Assembly: GCA_033439765.1 (NCBI GenBank)
Contig: JAULSN010000010.1
Span: 186,001-250,000 of the forward strand
Direction: 5' to 3'
DNA: 64,000 bases
From: Lasiosphaeria ovina
Taxonomy: Eukaryota; Ascomycota; Sordariomycetes; Sordariales; Lasiosphaeriaceae
Shown one piece after another: positions 47,019 through 57,756 of the stretch. The notes under the pieces are model-generated. The model ran no database searches and was not told where the DNA came from. It was given only the letters and a program-made list of their open reading frames with translations. A program made the position numbers and the translations under genes. Every line of letters begins with the position of its first letter. Position 1 is the stretch's first letter.

Positions 47019-48272
47019 CTGGTGAAGGTTGAATTGTACTGTCGCAGCCTTGGAAAAAACCAATGTTATTAAACAGAGCAAGATGGACCGAGTATCGTTG
47101 CGCTGTTGGTATTGGTAAACAATGAACTGTCGACACTTGTGGATTTGAGGAACCTCGGCTCATTAAATCCTTCAGTCTGAAGACTTCAAGCTCAGTTAGT
47201 CTGCCGGCTGGTGGACGGTGGCGACCTATCATCCGATGTTGCCTCATAATTTCGGCTCTCCTACTCCCATCAACCGGCACGTGGGGTGTTAACGTGACTT
47301 GCGCTGGCACGGTGCAATTTCTCTGCAGCGCTCATTTTCTCAAATCATCCTCAGCCTCTTCGACCCCGACAATCCATCTGCTGGCAGCCTCCTTGCCCCT
47401 TTTACCAACCCACAACAGCCTTTGACCGCAGAAGCCAATGCCTGATCCGTACGTGTGTTCATAAAACTGTTCGGTATGTAGCAACCCACTCAATAATTTA
47501 CCGAGTGTGCTATTCCTACCCCTCGTTTCTCAGTCGCGTCGCTGGACTCGAATGGTCTAGATATCGCTACCGAGGCATGGCTCAGAACCTCGTTCTTTTT
47601 CCGATTAATATCATCGCAGCGGTTCAAGTCGCCGTAACAGCCAATTCACTCTCGCCAATCAATCTTGACCTTTCGTCATGTCACATATCTTTCCCATGCG
47701 GAAATCGGCTTTGTTTGGGGCAGCTGCTAACTCATCCTTTGTCGCAGCCACCCCGTCACAACAGCAAGTTTCTGTCTAATTAGTGCCGGCCATGGCTTTG
47801 TTCAACACCGAAGGCCCCCAGAGCGGCTCAGTCACAAACACTGTCACTTCCGGTACGTTCGAATGTTACGAGTGACCCGTCCCGGCATTTCCAACCAGGA
47901 GCAAACCCAACACCAGCCCCATACAGTATACAGGAGATACAAGGCCGAATGCTGGGAGAATAGCGCCCCTCTCCCGAGGCAGCACATCTTGAATCTTTGC
48001 CCTGTTGAACCTCCCACATTGTTCAACACCTGCCGACCTCGTTTTGTCTTGGCTTTGCTAACTTTGGGACATCAAAAGTCATCAACCGCGACCGGCCCCA
48101 AGGTCGATATGGCGGGAGAAGGTTCACGGGCAACGACAGAGTAAGCCAGTCCCACTTATTCTTCGCCCGTCGACGGTCTCGGCGCCTGTGACTCCGCCGC
48201 GACGAGCAAGAGAAACTCCTACATTGCTCACTTTGCCGGTTCTGCTCGTCGTGGGCGATGTGACCTGCCGCC
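47019..48272. other. intergenic, 1.25 kb
   Basis: 3' end of the P450 gene and promoter of the coiled-coil gene. Small frames only; none recognised. Confidence 0.4.
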
Positions 48273-49031
48273 ATGACCTCACACGCATCCGGCCTCCCCA
48301 GTAAGGCACACACTAACGTTACTCAGCTACTGAAGATCTTTCAAACTCGCTCGGTCACAGCTCTGGCCACCGGTGCCAATAAGCCCGTCCCAATTGTCGA
48401 TATACCCGCGCCCGCGCCCGCGCCCGTGCCGGTCAGCGACGAGTCGTGTGTCGAGACCACCGAGATCGAGGTACTGCGTGCCAAGCACGGGGCCAGCATA
48501 GATCGCCTCGAGGCCATAATCGAGGAGGCGCCGACGTATGACCTGGAGCAGTGGAATACCATAAACAAGATGCGAGTGGCGCTGCTGGAGGAAATCCTCG
48601 CCAACGCGCAGGCAATTGGGGGGCCGACCAAGCAACCTGACGGGTCGCGCCAGGAGGATGTTGCAGTGCCCAAGGTCACAGAGGCATTGGTCAAACTGCG
48701 TTGCGCCAAGATCGACAAGCGAATAGAAGAGTTACAGGATGCGATCCGCCGCATCGACGCCAGTTTCAACACGACGGAGGCAGAGTACAAGAAATTGCTT
48801 GCCAAGATGGAGAAATACGGCACCAAGCTTGAAAAGCTTGCTAGGATGAGAAAGATTGGAGAGAAAAAGCTCGACGACATGCAGGAGATCGACGACATGC
48901 TAGCCCAAGGTGATGACATCGAGTGCCGGTTGGCAGCCTTGGAGGCAACTATCAAGGCAAAACTGGCTGAAGCCGAAGATGACGTATCTAGTAGACCGTC
49001 ACCAGACCTAGGGAGCATGTTTATTTACTGA
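48273..49031 (+). CDS. coiled-coil protein of unknown function
   Basis: Single exon, 252 aa, not recognised. After a Ser/Thr-rich start there is a short Pro-Ala repeat (IPAPAPAPVPV, coded by a gcccgc repeat near 48411). Residues of about 60-245 are dominated by charged and leucine residues in heptad-like spacing (IDRLEAIIEEAPTYD, IDKRIEELQDAIRRID, YKKLLAKMEKYGTKLEKLAR, IECRLAALEATIKAKLAE). A long alpha-helical coiled coil is likely. No enzyme or DNA-binding motif was seen. Codon use looks like that of its neighbours. Such short coiled-coil proteins are often lineage-restricted in fungi. I regard it as a probable gene because the frame is clean and the composition is strongly protein-like. Confidence 0.65.
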   Translation: MTSHASGLPSKAHTNVTQLLKIFQTRSVTALATGANKPVPIVDIPAPAPAPVPVSDESCVETTEIEVLRAKHGASIDRLEAIIEEAPTYDLEQWNTINKMRVALLEEILANAQAIGGPTKQPDGSRQEDVAVPKVTEALVKLRCAKIDKRIEELQDAIRRIDASFNTTEAEYKKLLAKMEKYGTKLEKLARMRKIGEKKLDDMQEIDDMLAQGDDIECRLAALEATIKAKLAEAEDDVSSRPSPDLGSMFIY

Positions 49032-49261
49032 TTGGCGACTGGGCGTTGGTATCTGTAGCCCGCGTGTCGGAAGTGTTCTGATAGAGTCAATAGGGTTAGG
49101 GTTATATTAGAGACGGACAACATCAATGCTTTGCCCCACTCCACGACACTCTGCGCGTAATTTTGATTTGATTCGTCTCCAACGTGGCGGACCTTGCTTC
49201 AACGACGCATGCTCGCCTTTCCCCCGAAACACCGCGATACTCCGAAACACACGCGCCCTCC

Positions 49262-49894
49262 ATGCCCACCAGCCACGCAACCTCCCGCGCAGACGAACAG
49301 ACGCCGCTGATTACTCCCCCTACATCGCAAGAAACCGACCCTAGCAGCGGTGCCAGCATGAGCAGCGCGCTTTTCTGGAAAGTGGGGGCGCTGTCTGGGG
49401 CGCTGGCAGTCGGGCTCGGCGCGTTCGGCGCCCACGGGCTCAAGAAGCGCATCGCCGACCCGGCCAAACTGGCCAACTGGGGCACAGCGGCGCACTACCA
49501 GGTGTGTATTTGCGGATTACTCCCTACCTGCCGGAAATAACAAATCGCCCGCCATTGCCTGGCTTCAAACTCCAGCAGTTGCTCATGTCCCCGGACCGAG
49601 CCGGACAAGCCGCTCAAATGCCGATGCCATCAGATCCCTGCTAATACTCACGCCAATGCGTAGTTGATCCATTCGTTCGCCATCCTGCTCGCGCACAACC
49701 ACCCCGTGCCGGCGGCGCTGTTCACGGCTGGGACGGCCCTCTTCAGCGGCAGCATCTACGCGCTGACGCTGGACACGGAGCGGTTCCGGTTCCTGGGGCC
49801 CGTGACGCCGCTCGGCGGCCTGCTGCTGATTGGCGGCTGGGTGGCGCTGGCGTTTGCCAAGGGTGGCCCGCCGCCCCGGTGGCCGCGCTTCTGA
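49262..49894 (+). CDS. DUF423 family small membrane protein (TMEM256/YgdD-like)
   Basis: Two exons (49262..49501 and 49664..49894), 156 aa. The DUF423 core begins at MSSALFWKVGALSGALAVGLGAFGAHGLKKR, continues NWGTAAHYQ, and after the intron LIHSFAILLAHN, FTAGTALFSGSIYAL, LGPVTPLGGLLLIGGW and VALAF. That gives four membrane helices with the invariant GAFGAHGLK and H-SFAILL motifs. An N-terminal extension of about 32 polar residues (MPTSHATSRADEQTPLITPP) precedes the core if the first ATG is used. The internal ATG at the core is an alternative start. Homologues occur from bacteria (YgdD) to animals (TMEM256), and the function is unknown. The intron junction HYQ/LIH falls inside the conserved block, which fixes the model. 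Confidence 0.9.
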
Positions 49895-50445
49895 GTCTGA
49901 TCATGTCTCTGTGAGTTGACTGGTATGCGGAGTGCTGCGGGTATTCAGCTTCTGTAGCGGTTGGCATTTGAAGCTGTGTATTTTTAGCTTCCCTTTTCCC
50001 TCTCGAGAGAAACGGGAGGGGCTCGCGTGGGATCCCGACTAGGTCAGTAGTCGCTTGCTGGCAAGAACAAGAAATATCTCATCTCAGACGCGTTTCCGTC
50101 CACGTCTACTGGCTTGTGCCCGATAGTTACACACTAGGTCTGGCTTAGAGGGAACGGGTCCCTGAATACCTGGATGAAGAGATAGAATGGATCAAAGCAA
50201 ATGGGATCAACGTTCAGTCATATTCAGCTATGTACGACGGTGTGCCAACTACAAGGAGTTTCCCAGAAATGAAAGAAGAAAATGCGACTGAATCTGTCCT
50301 GAATGCTTCAGACTGCCAACGAGGCCTCGAATTCCACCTCCAGTTCGGTAATGCAACATTCCGCCGGCGACCGAATACTTCAAGCATGATATAACACTTC
50401 TAGAAAAAAGCCCTTCGATGAACTTTATGTGCAGTCACAACACCA
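49895..50445. other. convergent 3' intergenic region
   Basis: Between the ends of the DUF423 and isochorismatase-amidase genes. No feature seen. Confidence 0.45.
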
Positions 50446-52679
50446 TCACGCCTTGGCGAACGCCTCCTTGAACGTCGCCTCGGCCACGCCCGCAATGTCG
50501 AGCACCTTGGCGTCGTACCCGGCGCCGCCCAGAATGGTAATGCCAAAGGGCAGCCTGGTGCCCAGCTCGTCGATATACGTGCCGGCGGGGACGTTGGCGC
50601 CGCACAGGTCGACGACGTTGGCGTAGTGCGTGAAGGTGCCCAGCTTGGAGTTGAGCCGCAGCGGGTCCGCCGTCATCTGCTCGATGGTCGGGTGCTGCGT
50701 CGTCGTCGGCACCACCAGCACGTCGATGCCGCCGCGCAGCGTGTCGAACGTCTGCTGGGCCTTGCGCGTTAGCTGGATCTGCAGCGCCTGGTCGCGGAAC
50801 ACGTCGTACGCTGACGGCGGCTTCTCGAGCGCGCCGCCGAAGAGGGCTTTGATGACGGGGTGCAGCTCTTCTAGCTTTGTCTGCAGGAATTCCAGGCCCA
50901 GGCATGTCATGCGCTCGTGGAGGAGGGCGCCTTCGTAGAGCAAGTCCCCGGCAACTTCAAAGATTGTGTAGTCGACTTCGACAAGGCGCCCCCCGCACGA
51001 CCGGAGCAGCTGCACGGCTTGGCTGAAGAGGTCCTGGTACGCCTTAGTGCAGACTTCAAGCGAGGACGGAGGAGGGACGGCAAAGGTGAAGCCGCCCAAG
51101 CGCGGGCCGCGAAAGTCGACCTTCCACGTCACAAGTGTGTGGGGCAATTTGGAGAAAGGGTCGTCGGGATCGTGCCTGGCTATGATCCGCCACACCTTTC
51201 GGGTGTCCGGAACCGACGGCGCAACGACGGTTATTGTGTCGAGCGTCCTGCAAGCCGGCACGAGGCCCTTGGCGGACACGGTGCCCTTGGTTGGCTTGAA
51301 GCCGACGATGCCGTTGAATGCTGCCGGAACTCGCCCGCTGCCAGCCGTGTCCGTCGCCAGGCCAAACGAGACGAGGCCGGCGCCGACCGAGACTGATGAC
51401 CCCGACGACGACCCTCCCGAGATGTGCTTCTCGCTGAACACGCTGTGCGTGATGCCATATGGTGACCGGCATCCAGACAGCCCCGTGGCCAGCTGGTCCA
51501 GGTTGACCTTGCCGATGAAGATGCCGCCGGCGTCGAGAACGTACTGGACGGCCGGTGAGTTGAAAGTGGCCGTGTACGCGTACTGGGGGCAGGCAGCCGT
51601 CGTCGGCACGCCATTGACGTCGATGGTGTCTTTCACAGAGAACGGAACTCCGTACAGCGGCGGCAGCGGCTTGCCCGAGTATCGAGAGGCCAGCTTCTCT
51701 GCGGCTTGCAGCACCTTTTCCCTAGTTTCGAGATGGATCCAAACAGCCGGGTCAGTGGCGTGGTATTTCTCGATGCGGTCAAAGACGAAGTTGACGACTT
51801 CGGCCGGCGATGTGATGCCTTTCTTGTAGCGTGAGATGAGTTCGCCGATTGGCGGTAGGCCGTCGTCGCCAAGCAGAGGGGGCGTTGCCGGCGGCGTGAG
51901 CTGTGTCAGCGACTCGTTGATTGCTGTGAAGAAATCAGCGCTCGTGCCGACGAAGCCAAAGAGGCCGTCTTGGCCGCTGACGGTGTCCAGCGATGTGGCC
52001 ACCTGCTGGGCATCAAAGCCCTGGGTGCAGTCATCGAGCACGCAGCACTGGTAGCCGCGATCATTGCACTCTCGCAATGTTGTGGTGACACAGCATCTGA
52101 CCATAGCCGAGTTAGCTACGGACGGAGTTGCAATCTGGGCTGTGAGACAAACTCAGTAGTGACTCCGGCAAACAACAGGTGAGTCACGCCCCGGGCAAGC
52201 AAGACCCGGTGTATGTCGGTTCCCCAAAAGCTCCCCTTTCCAGGCTTGTCAATCACCGTCTCCCCGGGCCACGGCGTCAGCTCATCAATGATGTCGTGGC
52301 CATACTCGCCCCTGACCAGGAGCCGGCCCATGGGGCCTTGGTCACCAATGCCCATGGTGTGGTGGCCATGGGGAGACGAGATCTGGCGGAGCCTCTTTGC
52401 GGCTGGCAGGTCTGCGAGATCCGGTTGGTGTCCTTCGCGGGTGTGTATCACATGGCCCCCAACGGAGCGAAAAACGTCAAGGACTTTCCTGACGGTGGGG
52501 ACAATGGCGCGGGCCCTGGAAAAGATTTCATCGTTGCCGCACTGGACGGAGCCGAAGCCGCCCGGGTCGACAAAGTCTCTCTGGATGTCAATGATGATCA
52601 GAGCGGTGGTGGTAAGTGGAAACTGGAAAGCGTAGGGCTTGGCGCTTGGGAGAGTGAGAGTTTGGCTCGGCGTAGACAT
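50446..52679 (-). CDS. isochorismatase/biuret-hydrolase-like and allophanate-hydrolase-like amidase fusion
   Basis: Two exons (52679..52153 and 52096..50446), 725 aa. The join GVTTE/CCVTTTLRE is in phase (donor gtttgt). Residues 1-225 are a cysteine hydrolase of the isochorismatase superfamily: Asp31 in LIIIDIQRDF, HTREGHQPDLADLP, Lys145 in VIDKPGKGSF, and Cys178 in GVTTECCVTTT make the Asp-Lys-Cys triad. This pattern is closest to what I know of biuret hydrolase and related ureide hydrolases. From about 255 to the end is an amidase-signature domain: GVPFSVKDTIDV (Lys331), ISGGSSSGSSVSVG (cis-Ser), and TDTAGSGRVPA (Ser429), with the NLDQLATGLSGCRSPYG and VPACRTLDT motifs of allophanate hydrolases. 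Together the domains could turn biuret into allophanate and then ammonia and CO2. The substrate is inferred. It is divergent from the NCS1 permease. Confidence 0.87.
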
Positions 52680-54575
52680 GGTTGGACAGTAGACAGCGAC
52701 AGGGCCTTTGGTGTGTGATGGATTTCAACTCCAGCACCCCAAACAGTTCTGATTCAGCTTTCCCGGACAGGCCGACCGATTTTAGGCCACGGCGGAAACG
52801 ACACAACGATTTTGTGAATGAGCAAAGACTCTTTGATCTAAAAAAAAAATGTGACAACTTGACACGGAGATGAGAGGTCTGTCCCGGTCGGGACTGGTGT
52901 TGCCGAGGTGGTGAAGCGAAGCCGGGCGCGAGATTCGGCCGAGGATGGATGTGCGGATAAGAGGTCCACCAGCGGCGATGACCTGCAATTGATAGCAGCG
53001 CCGTGGGCAGTTATCGGGCCTCGAGCGTTGGTGGCTGACCGCTTGCATCTGGACACAAGCCCGCCGGGCAGGGCCTTATCATTAAATCTAGAGCTCATGG
53101 CATTGACGACATTGGCCTGTCGGCCCCGGCTTTCAAGCCACTTCCCACGTTGGCATTGGCGGCCACTGGTCCAATGAAACCTAGAGGCGCCTCCACATGC
53201 CACTTATCTCCGGTGGCGCGTTGCTTGTTGGTGGTGCGGGGTAGAAACGCGCCACTGCTTTGGGCGCCCGGCGGGCCGTCGGCGGTGGGGCTGGCGCGGG
53301 GGAAGCAGAAACACAATCAGATACGATCACTGCGGTCGTAAGAGAGAGTCCTGAAAGGTTGATTGTGCAAGTTTCTATTTGTGCCGTCTTGGGGCCGAAC
53401 GTTTAGAAGAGGTGACCAGGCTTCAGTGTAATTGAGCCCAGCCCGAATATCAGGAACAATCGTAGAACTCTAGGTATTAGGGCGGGCATATGGCTGTGAA
53501 ATATAGCGACCGCCAACGAGGCTCTTTTTGCGCTGTAAGCTCTGAAACACGGCTAGTACATGTACATGTACATACATAGGTAAGGTAACTGCGTAGCTCT
53601 TATATTATGGAGGCACAGAGTAGCCGTAGCGACGTTTGTGGCTTTGTTAGCGGGGAATTTTGCAACCCATGGGCTTTCTCTGTCTATAGTGGGTTGTTAG
53701 TGGCGACGGCATTCCGGCGGCCACCTGCAGCTTTGGCTATCTGGGATCAAGATGATGCTGATTAGTGTAGTATCAGGGTTCCCCATAATGGATATTGCCA
53801 AGACATCTGGCCGGATTCGCGCTAATGTTGTCTACCAGATAAATCGAGACCGAATCCTTCGTCCCCGCCGGCCAGCGCAATTGCCCACGGCCCGCCCCCC
53901 ACCCTCAACCCCAGGCTTGCGCTATCAAGCTGTCGCCAACCACCTCGCCATTGGCTGTCAAGGCTTGACCTCGCATTCCCACCTGCACGACCAAGCCACA
54001 GGCTTGAGCCCTAAACGAGATGCCCGCCACAATATTGCATCCAGCTGCGGGGAGGGTGACGGTCGAGACCTGTCCTGGATCGTGTGACACCAACATTCAA
54101 TATTCAAGCCCAGTGAAGACCCCTGCCCTGACCAACCCAACCTTGCACCCTAAGCTCGGCATCGCGCCTCGTCCTCGTTATCTCTGCGCCCTCCCGCTGG
54201 CTCCGAGAGCGATGCGCCGTCGGCAGACCCTCATCGACACAGGGCTATCTTATCGTGTTGCAGCCCTTTCGCTCCAGCTCTAATCGAGGCGTCGTTCGCC
54301 GCACCCCATTCGCAGCGTCGCCAATGGGGCTTGCCGGTATCTACAGCTGATAGGTCGGCTGCGGGAGTGTCTGCAGGAGCTTGCTACCCAGAGCTGTCTG
54401 CCCGGCCTGTTGGACCTCTGCATCTTGATATCGAGCTGCTCGGGGCATATATGATGCTGGCCACCTCGGATCATCTGCCTTTGTGAGACATTGCCACGCA
54501 GCTTCATTCATCGGTCTCGGCATTGACAGGATCCTACTCTGCCTCTCCCACCTGTGCACGACCACAGCCATCAAC
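52680..54575. promoter_or_regulatory. shared upstream region of hydrolase fusion and NCS1 permease, with GATA motifs
   Basis: 1.9 kb between two divergent starts. Four GATAAG cores are present: 52956-52961 (plus) and 53075-53080, 53203-53208 and 54249-54254 (minus). The last one overlaps an AGATAG on the same strand (54245-54250). About one would be expected by chance. GATA factors of the AreA/Nit-2 type activate nitrogen-scavenging genes in filamentous fungi through paired GATA sites. A tacatg microsatellite lies at 53556-53577. No other gene was recognised. Confidence 0.45.
53556..53577. repeat. tacatg microsatellite
   Basis: A run of tacatg and tacata units in the intergenic region, with no coding context. 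Confidence 0.7.
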
Positions 54576-56534
54576 ATGATCCGGCAGCGGTTCTCGTCCA
54601 TCAAGAAGGACCTGAAGTCCAAGACATCCAAGGAAGGATGGATCTTGCCCCGTCCCGAGTCGTCATTCGCCGACCCAGGTGCTTGGTGAGCACTCGGAGT
54701 GGACTACTGGCTCAGGAGACAGTTGCTGACAAGGACCGCAATGCAGGACGAACATTGACTGCGATGTCACCCCAATCGAGCGCCGCACGTGGTCCGCCTG
54801 GACCATGTTCGGTTACTGGTTCTCGGATGCCCTCAACGCTCAGAGTTGGATGGCCCCGGCATCCATCATTGCCCTCGGCCTTACCTGGTAAGTCATTGGG
54901 CACAACCCAGCGGGCATCCAACAAGGTCTAGCCTAGCTAACACTTCCACAAGGCGCGAGGCGGTAGTGTGCATCATCTTCGGGAGCTTGGTCTGCACCGT
55001 TCCGCTGGTCCTCAACGGCATGGTGGGAGCTAAGATTCACGTCCCCTACCCCGTCGCCATACGCGCGTCGTTTGGATGGTACTTCTCGCGCTTCGCCATT
55101 GTCACCCGCGCCATCACCGCTCTCTTCTGGCACGCTATCCAGACCTACACAGGCTCTACCGCCATGACTCAGATCATCCGCGCCATCTGGCCCTCGTACC
55201 TCGACATCCCCAACCATATCCCCGAGGGCGTCGGCATCACAACGCAGGGCATGGTCAGCCACCTCATCTTCTGGAGCGTGCAGTTCCCCATCCTGCTCAT
55301 CCCGCCCCACAAGCTCAAGTGGTTCTTCGTCGCCAAGTGCGGTATGTAGCCCATCTTCCGTTCCACCTCGTGAGCCTTGACTAACTCGCAACAAAGTTCT
55401 GGTTCTTGTCGTCTCCATTGCCATGGTCATCACCATGACGTCCAAGGCCGGCGGCACGGGCGAGATCTGGACTCTGCCGTACGGAGTCGAAGGCTCTGAC
55501 CGGTCATGGCTCATTCTGTCCTCGTTGTCCAGCATCACTGGCGGTTGGTACGTATCAGCTCTTCAGGCACCTACCCGCTCAAAATTCCCGTCTAATTTCC
55601 ACGGGTTTCAGGGCAACCATGGCTACAAACATTCCCGATTTCACGCGTTACCTAAAGAACGACAAGGGTGTCTACTGGCAAGTTCTTTTCCTGCCGGGAA
55701 TCCAGCTCGTTCTCGGCCTCTTCGGTATCATCTGCTGCTCCGCCGCCAAGGTGGTATATGGCCGGTACATCTGGGATCCGCTCGAGATTGCCGCTCAATG
55801 GGACGGTCCTGCCGGCCGCTGTGGCGCCTTCTTCGTCGGTCTCTGCTGGGTGGTTGCTCAGATCGGTACCAATCTGTCGGCCAACGTCATCAGCTGCGCC
55901 AATGACATTTGCTGCCTGTTTCCCAAATACGTCAACATCAAGCGCGGCGTCATTTTCGCCACCATCACAGCGGCGTGGATCATGCAGCCATGGAAGATCA
56001 TCTACTCGGCCCAGTCCCTGCTCGCTTTCATGGCAGGTCTCGGCATCTTCCTTGCCCCCATTGCCGCCATGCTCAGTGCCGACTTCTGGGTCGTGCACAA
56101 GCAGCACTATGATGTCCCGGGTCTGTATCGCGCCCACGGCCGCTACAGATACAACAAGTGGGGAACCAACTGGCGTGCGGTCGTGGCCTTCATCGTCAGC
56201 GTCAGCCCAACCCTCCCTGGCATGTGAGTATTTCCCGCCCTGCGTTCCGAGCTTATGTGTACTGAGACTATTTTCCAGGGCTGCGAGCGTCAACCCTGCC
56301 ATTGGGCCCACGATCGGCGATGCGAATAAACTGTACTTCATGTTCTACATCTGGGGCTACATCAGCGCCTTCGTCGTTTACTGTGTCCTAAGCCACTTCT
56401 TCCCGTCGCCAGAGACGCAGATCGACCACACCATCTATGAGGACAGCGATATTATCTCGGCGGCTGAGGACAAGGCCGACTCGGACGTCGTGGACGAGAA
56501 GAAAGCGGCAGAGGTGGAGACCTCAGCAGTCTGA
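54576..56534 (+). CDS. NCS1 family nucleobase/ureide permease (Fur type)
   Basis: Six exons: 54576..54685, 54747..54887, 54953..55341, 55397..55547, 55612..56223 and 56279..56534, giving 552 aa. All introns are GT-AG and in phase. NCS1 signatures run in order: NIDCDVTPIERRTWSAWTM with SDALNAQSW (helix 1), GAKIHVPYPVAIRASFGW (helix 3), FWHAIQTYTGS (helix 4), TMATNIPDFTRY (helix 6), QIGTNLSANVISCANDI (helix 8), and the late-helix stretch AMLSADFWVVHKQHYDVPGLY. Fungal Fur proteins of this class import uracil, allantoin or uric acid with protons at the plasma membrane. The acidic cytosolic tail (about 45 residues) could carry endocytosis signals. The divergent gene encodes a two-step ureide-type hydrolase, so the cargo may be biuret or a related compound (inference). 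Confidence 0.94.
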
Positions 56535-57756
56535 GAATTGGTGTGAATAGTGGCGAGGCAGAATTTGTTTGATTGAGATATGAATCACTGGTGTTGGACG
56601 TTTTGGGGCTCTTGGTTGAGCCGCTCAAAGATACCCTCGTTCGTCACTAACCTTGGAATAGCAACATGCCTTGGGAGTAATGTCAGATAGCGTTCCTAGT
56701 TTGAATCCGCCGACCGCTTCAAACATGGTTTCCAAGTGATGTTACTTTGTTTTTAAAGCGAGGCTCTGCCTCCGGGCTCTCATTTCCCGGGAGTACCTGC
56801 AGTATTACGTCGAGCAGAAGGAGAAAGAGATGATAGCGTCAGGCAGCAGACTTTAACCCTACGAACGCAGGGCAGGGCATTCATATGAGCCTAGCATTTA
56901 GGTAAAATGAAATTTAAACTGATTGAGCTTGCTCGCGCCATTGGTTCTGCCTGGCCAGTGTTTCGCTTCAAGAACACCTTATTATTTGTGGCGAAATAAA
57001 CTCCCGTCATGTTGGCGCCCGGCTCGAGGTCCCCAACTCTCCAACTCTCCGCATAGACGGTGAGGGTTTGTTGGAATCACCAGGTACCGGTACTGGAATC
57101 AACAGGGCGTTACTGTACGCCGAAAAGCTGGTGGTTCAATTGATGGATTGTAGGAGGAGAGGTTCGGTGGCCGAAGGCCGATCTAAATAGCTGGGTCCTG
57201 GACTGCGCCTCCACCGCCACCTCTGTGGCTGACTAGCGCGTCATTCCAACAGGTTAAACAAAATGAGGGATCCCTATTGGCTACAAGGAGATTGACTCAA
57301 ATGTGGTGCTGGTCCCCTCCCAGCAGCCTGGACTGAGTGTAAGTGGGGCTTGGCGGCCAACCAATCTGAAGCTTGACTTCCTTCCGTTTGCACACCCAGG
57401 GCTCGAGCAAACGAAAAAGTCCAGTGTTAATGGCCACGCGCAAAACGCGTCCCGTATTGATCAGAAACTGTAGGCCTCACTCGCTTCCCTGCATGCAACG
57501 CTTCCCTGCATGCAACACAGGCAATTCGAGCAAATTGGGCTGCACAACGTGGTCCAAGGGAACCCAGGGTTACGTATTAGGTTTTGAGCCTGATCACCCC
57601 CAAGTTCCAGGGAGGGCCTAAAATTTCCCTGTACCTTCACTTCCTTACCTTCTTTTCTGTTGTTCTTTTTACCTTCAGAAAGGTTCCTTCCTCGTCAATT
57701 GAGCCGCTCCTCCATCTCAAATCACCAAACAACATCCAGACATCAACGCCTTCACC
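56535..57756. other. intergenic, 1.2 kb
   Basis: 3' end of the permease gene and promoter/leader of the giant gene. It contains a 17-bp tandem duplication at 57482-57515. The 130 bp before the next ATG are pyrimidine-rich. No gene seen. Confidence 0.45.
57482..57515. repeat. 17-bp perfect tandem duplication
   Basis: The unit cgcttccctgcatgcaa is present twice head to tail, in the upstream region of the giant gene. Confidence 0.9.
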
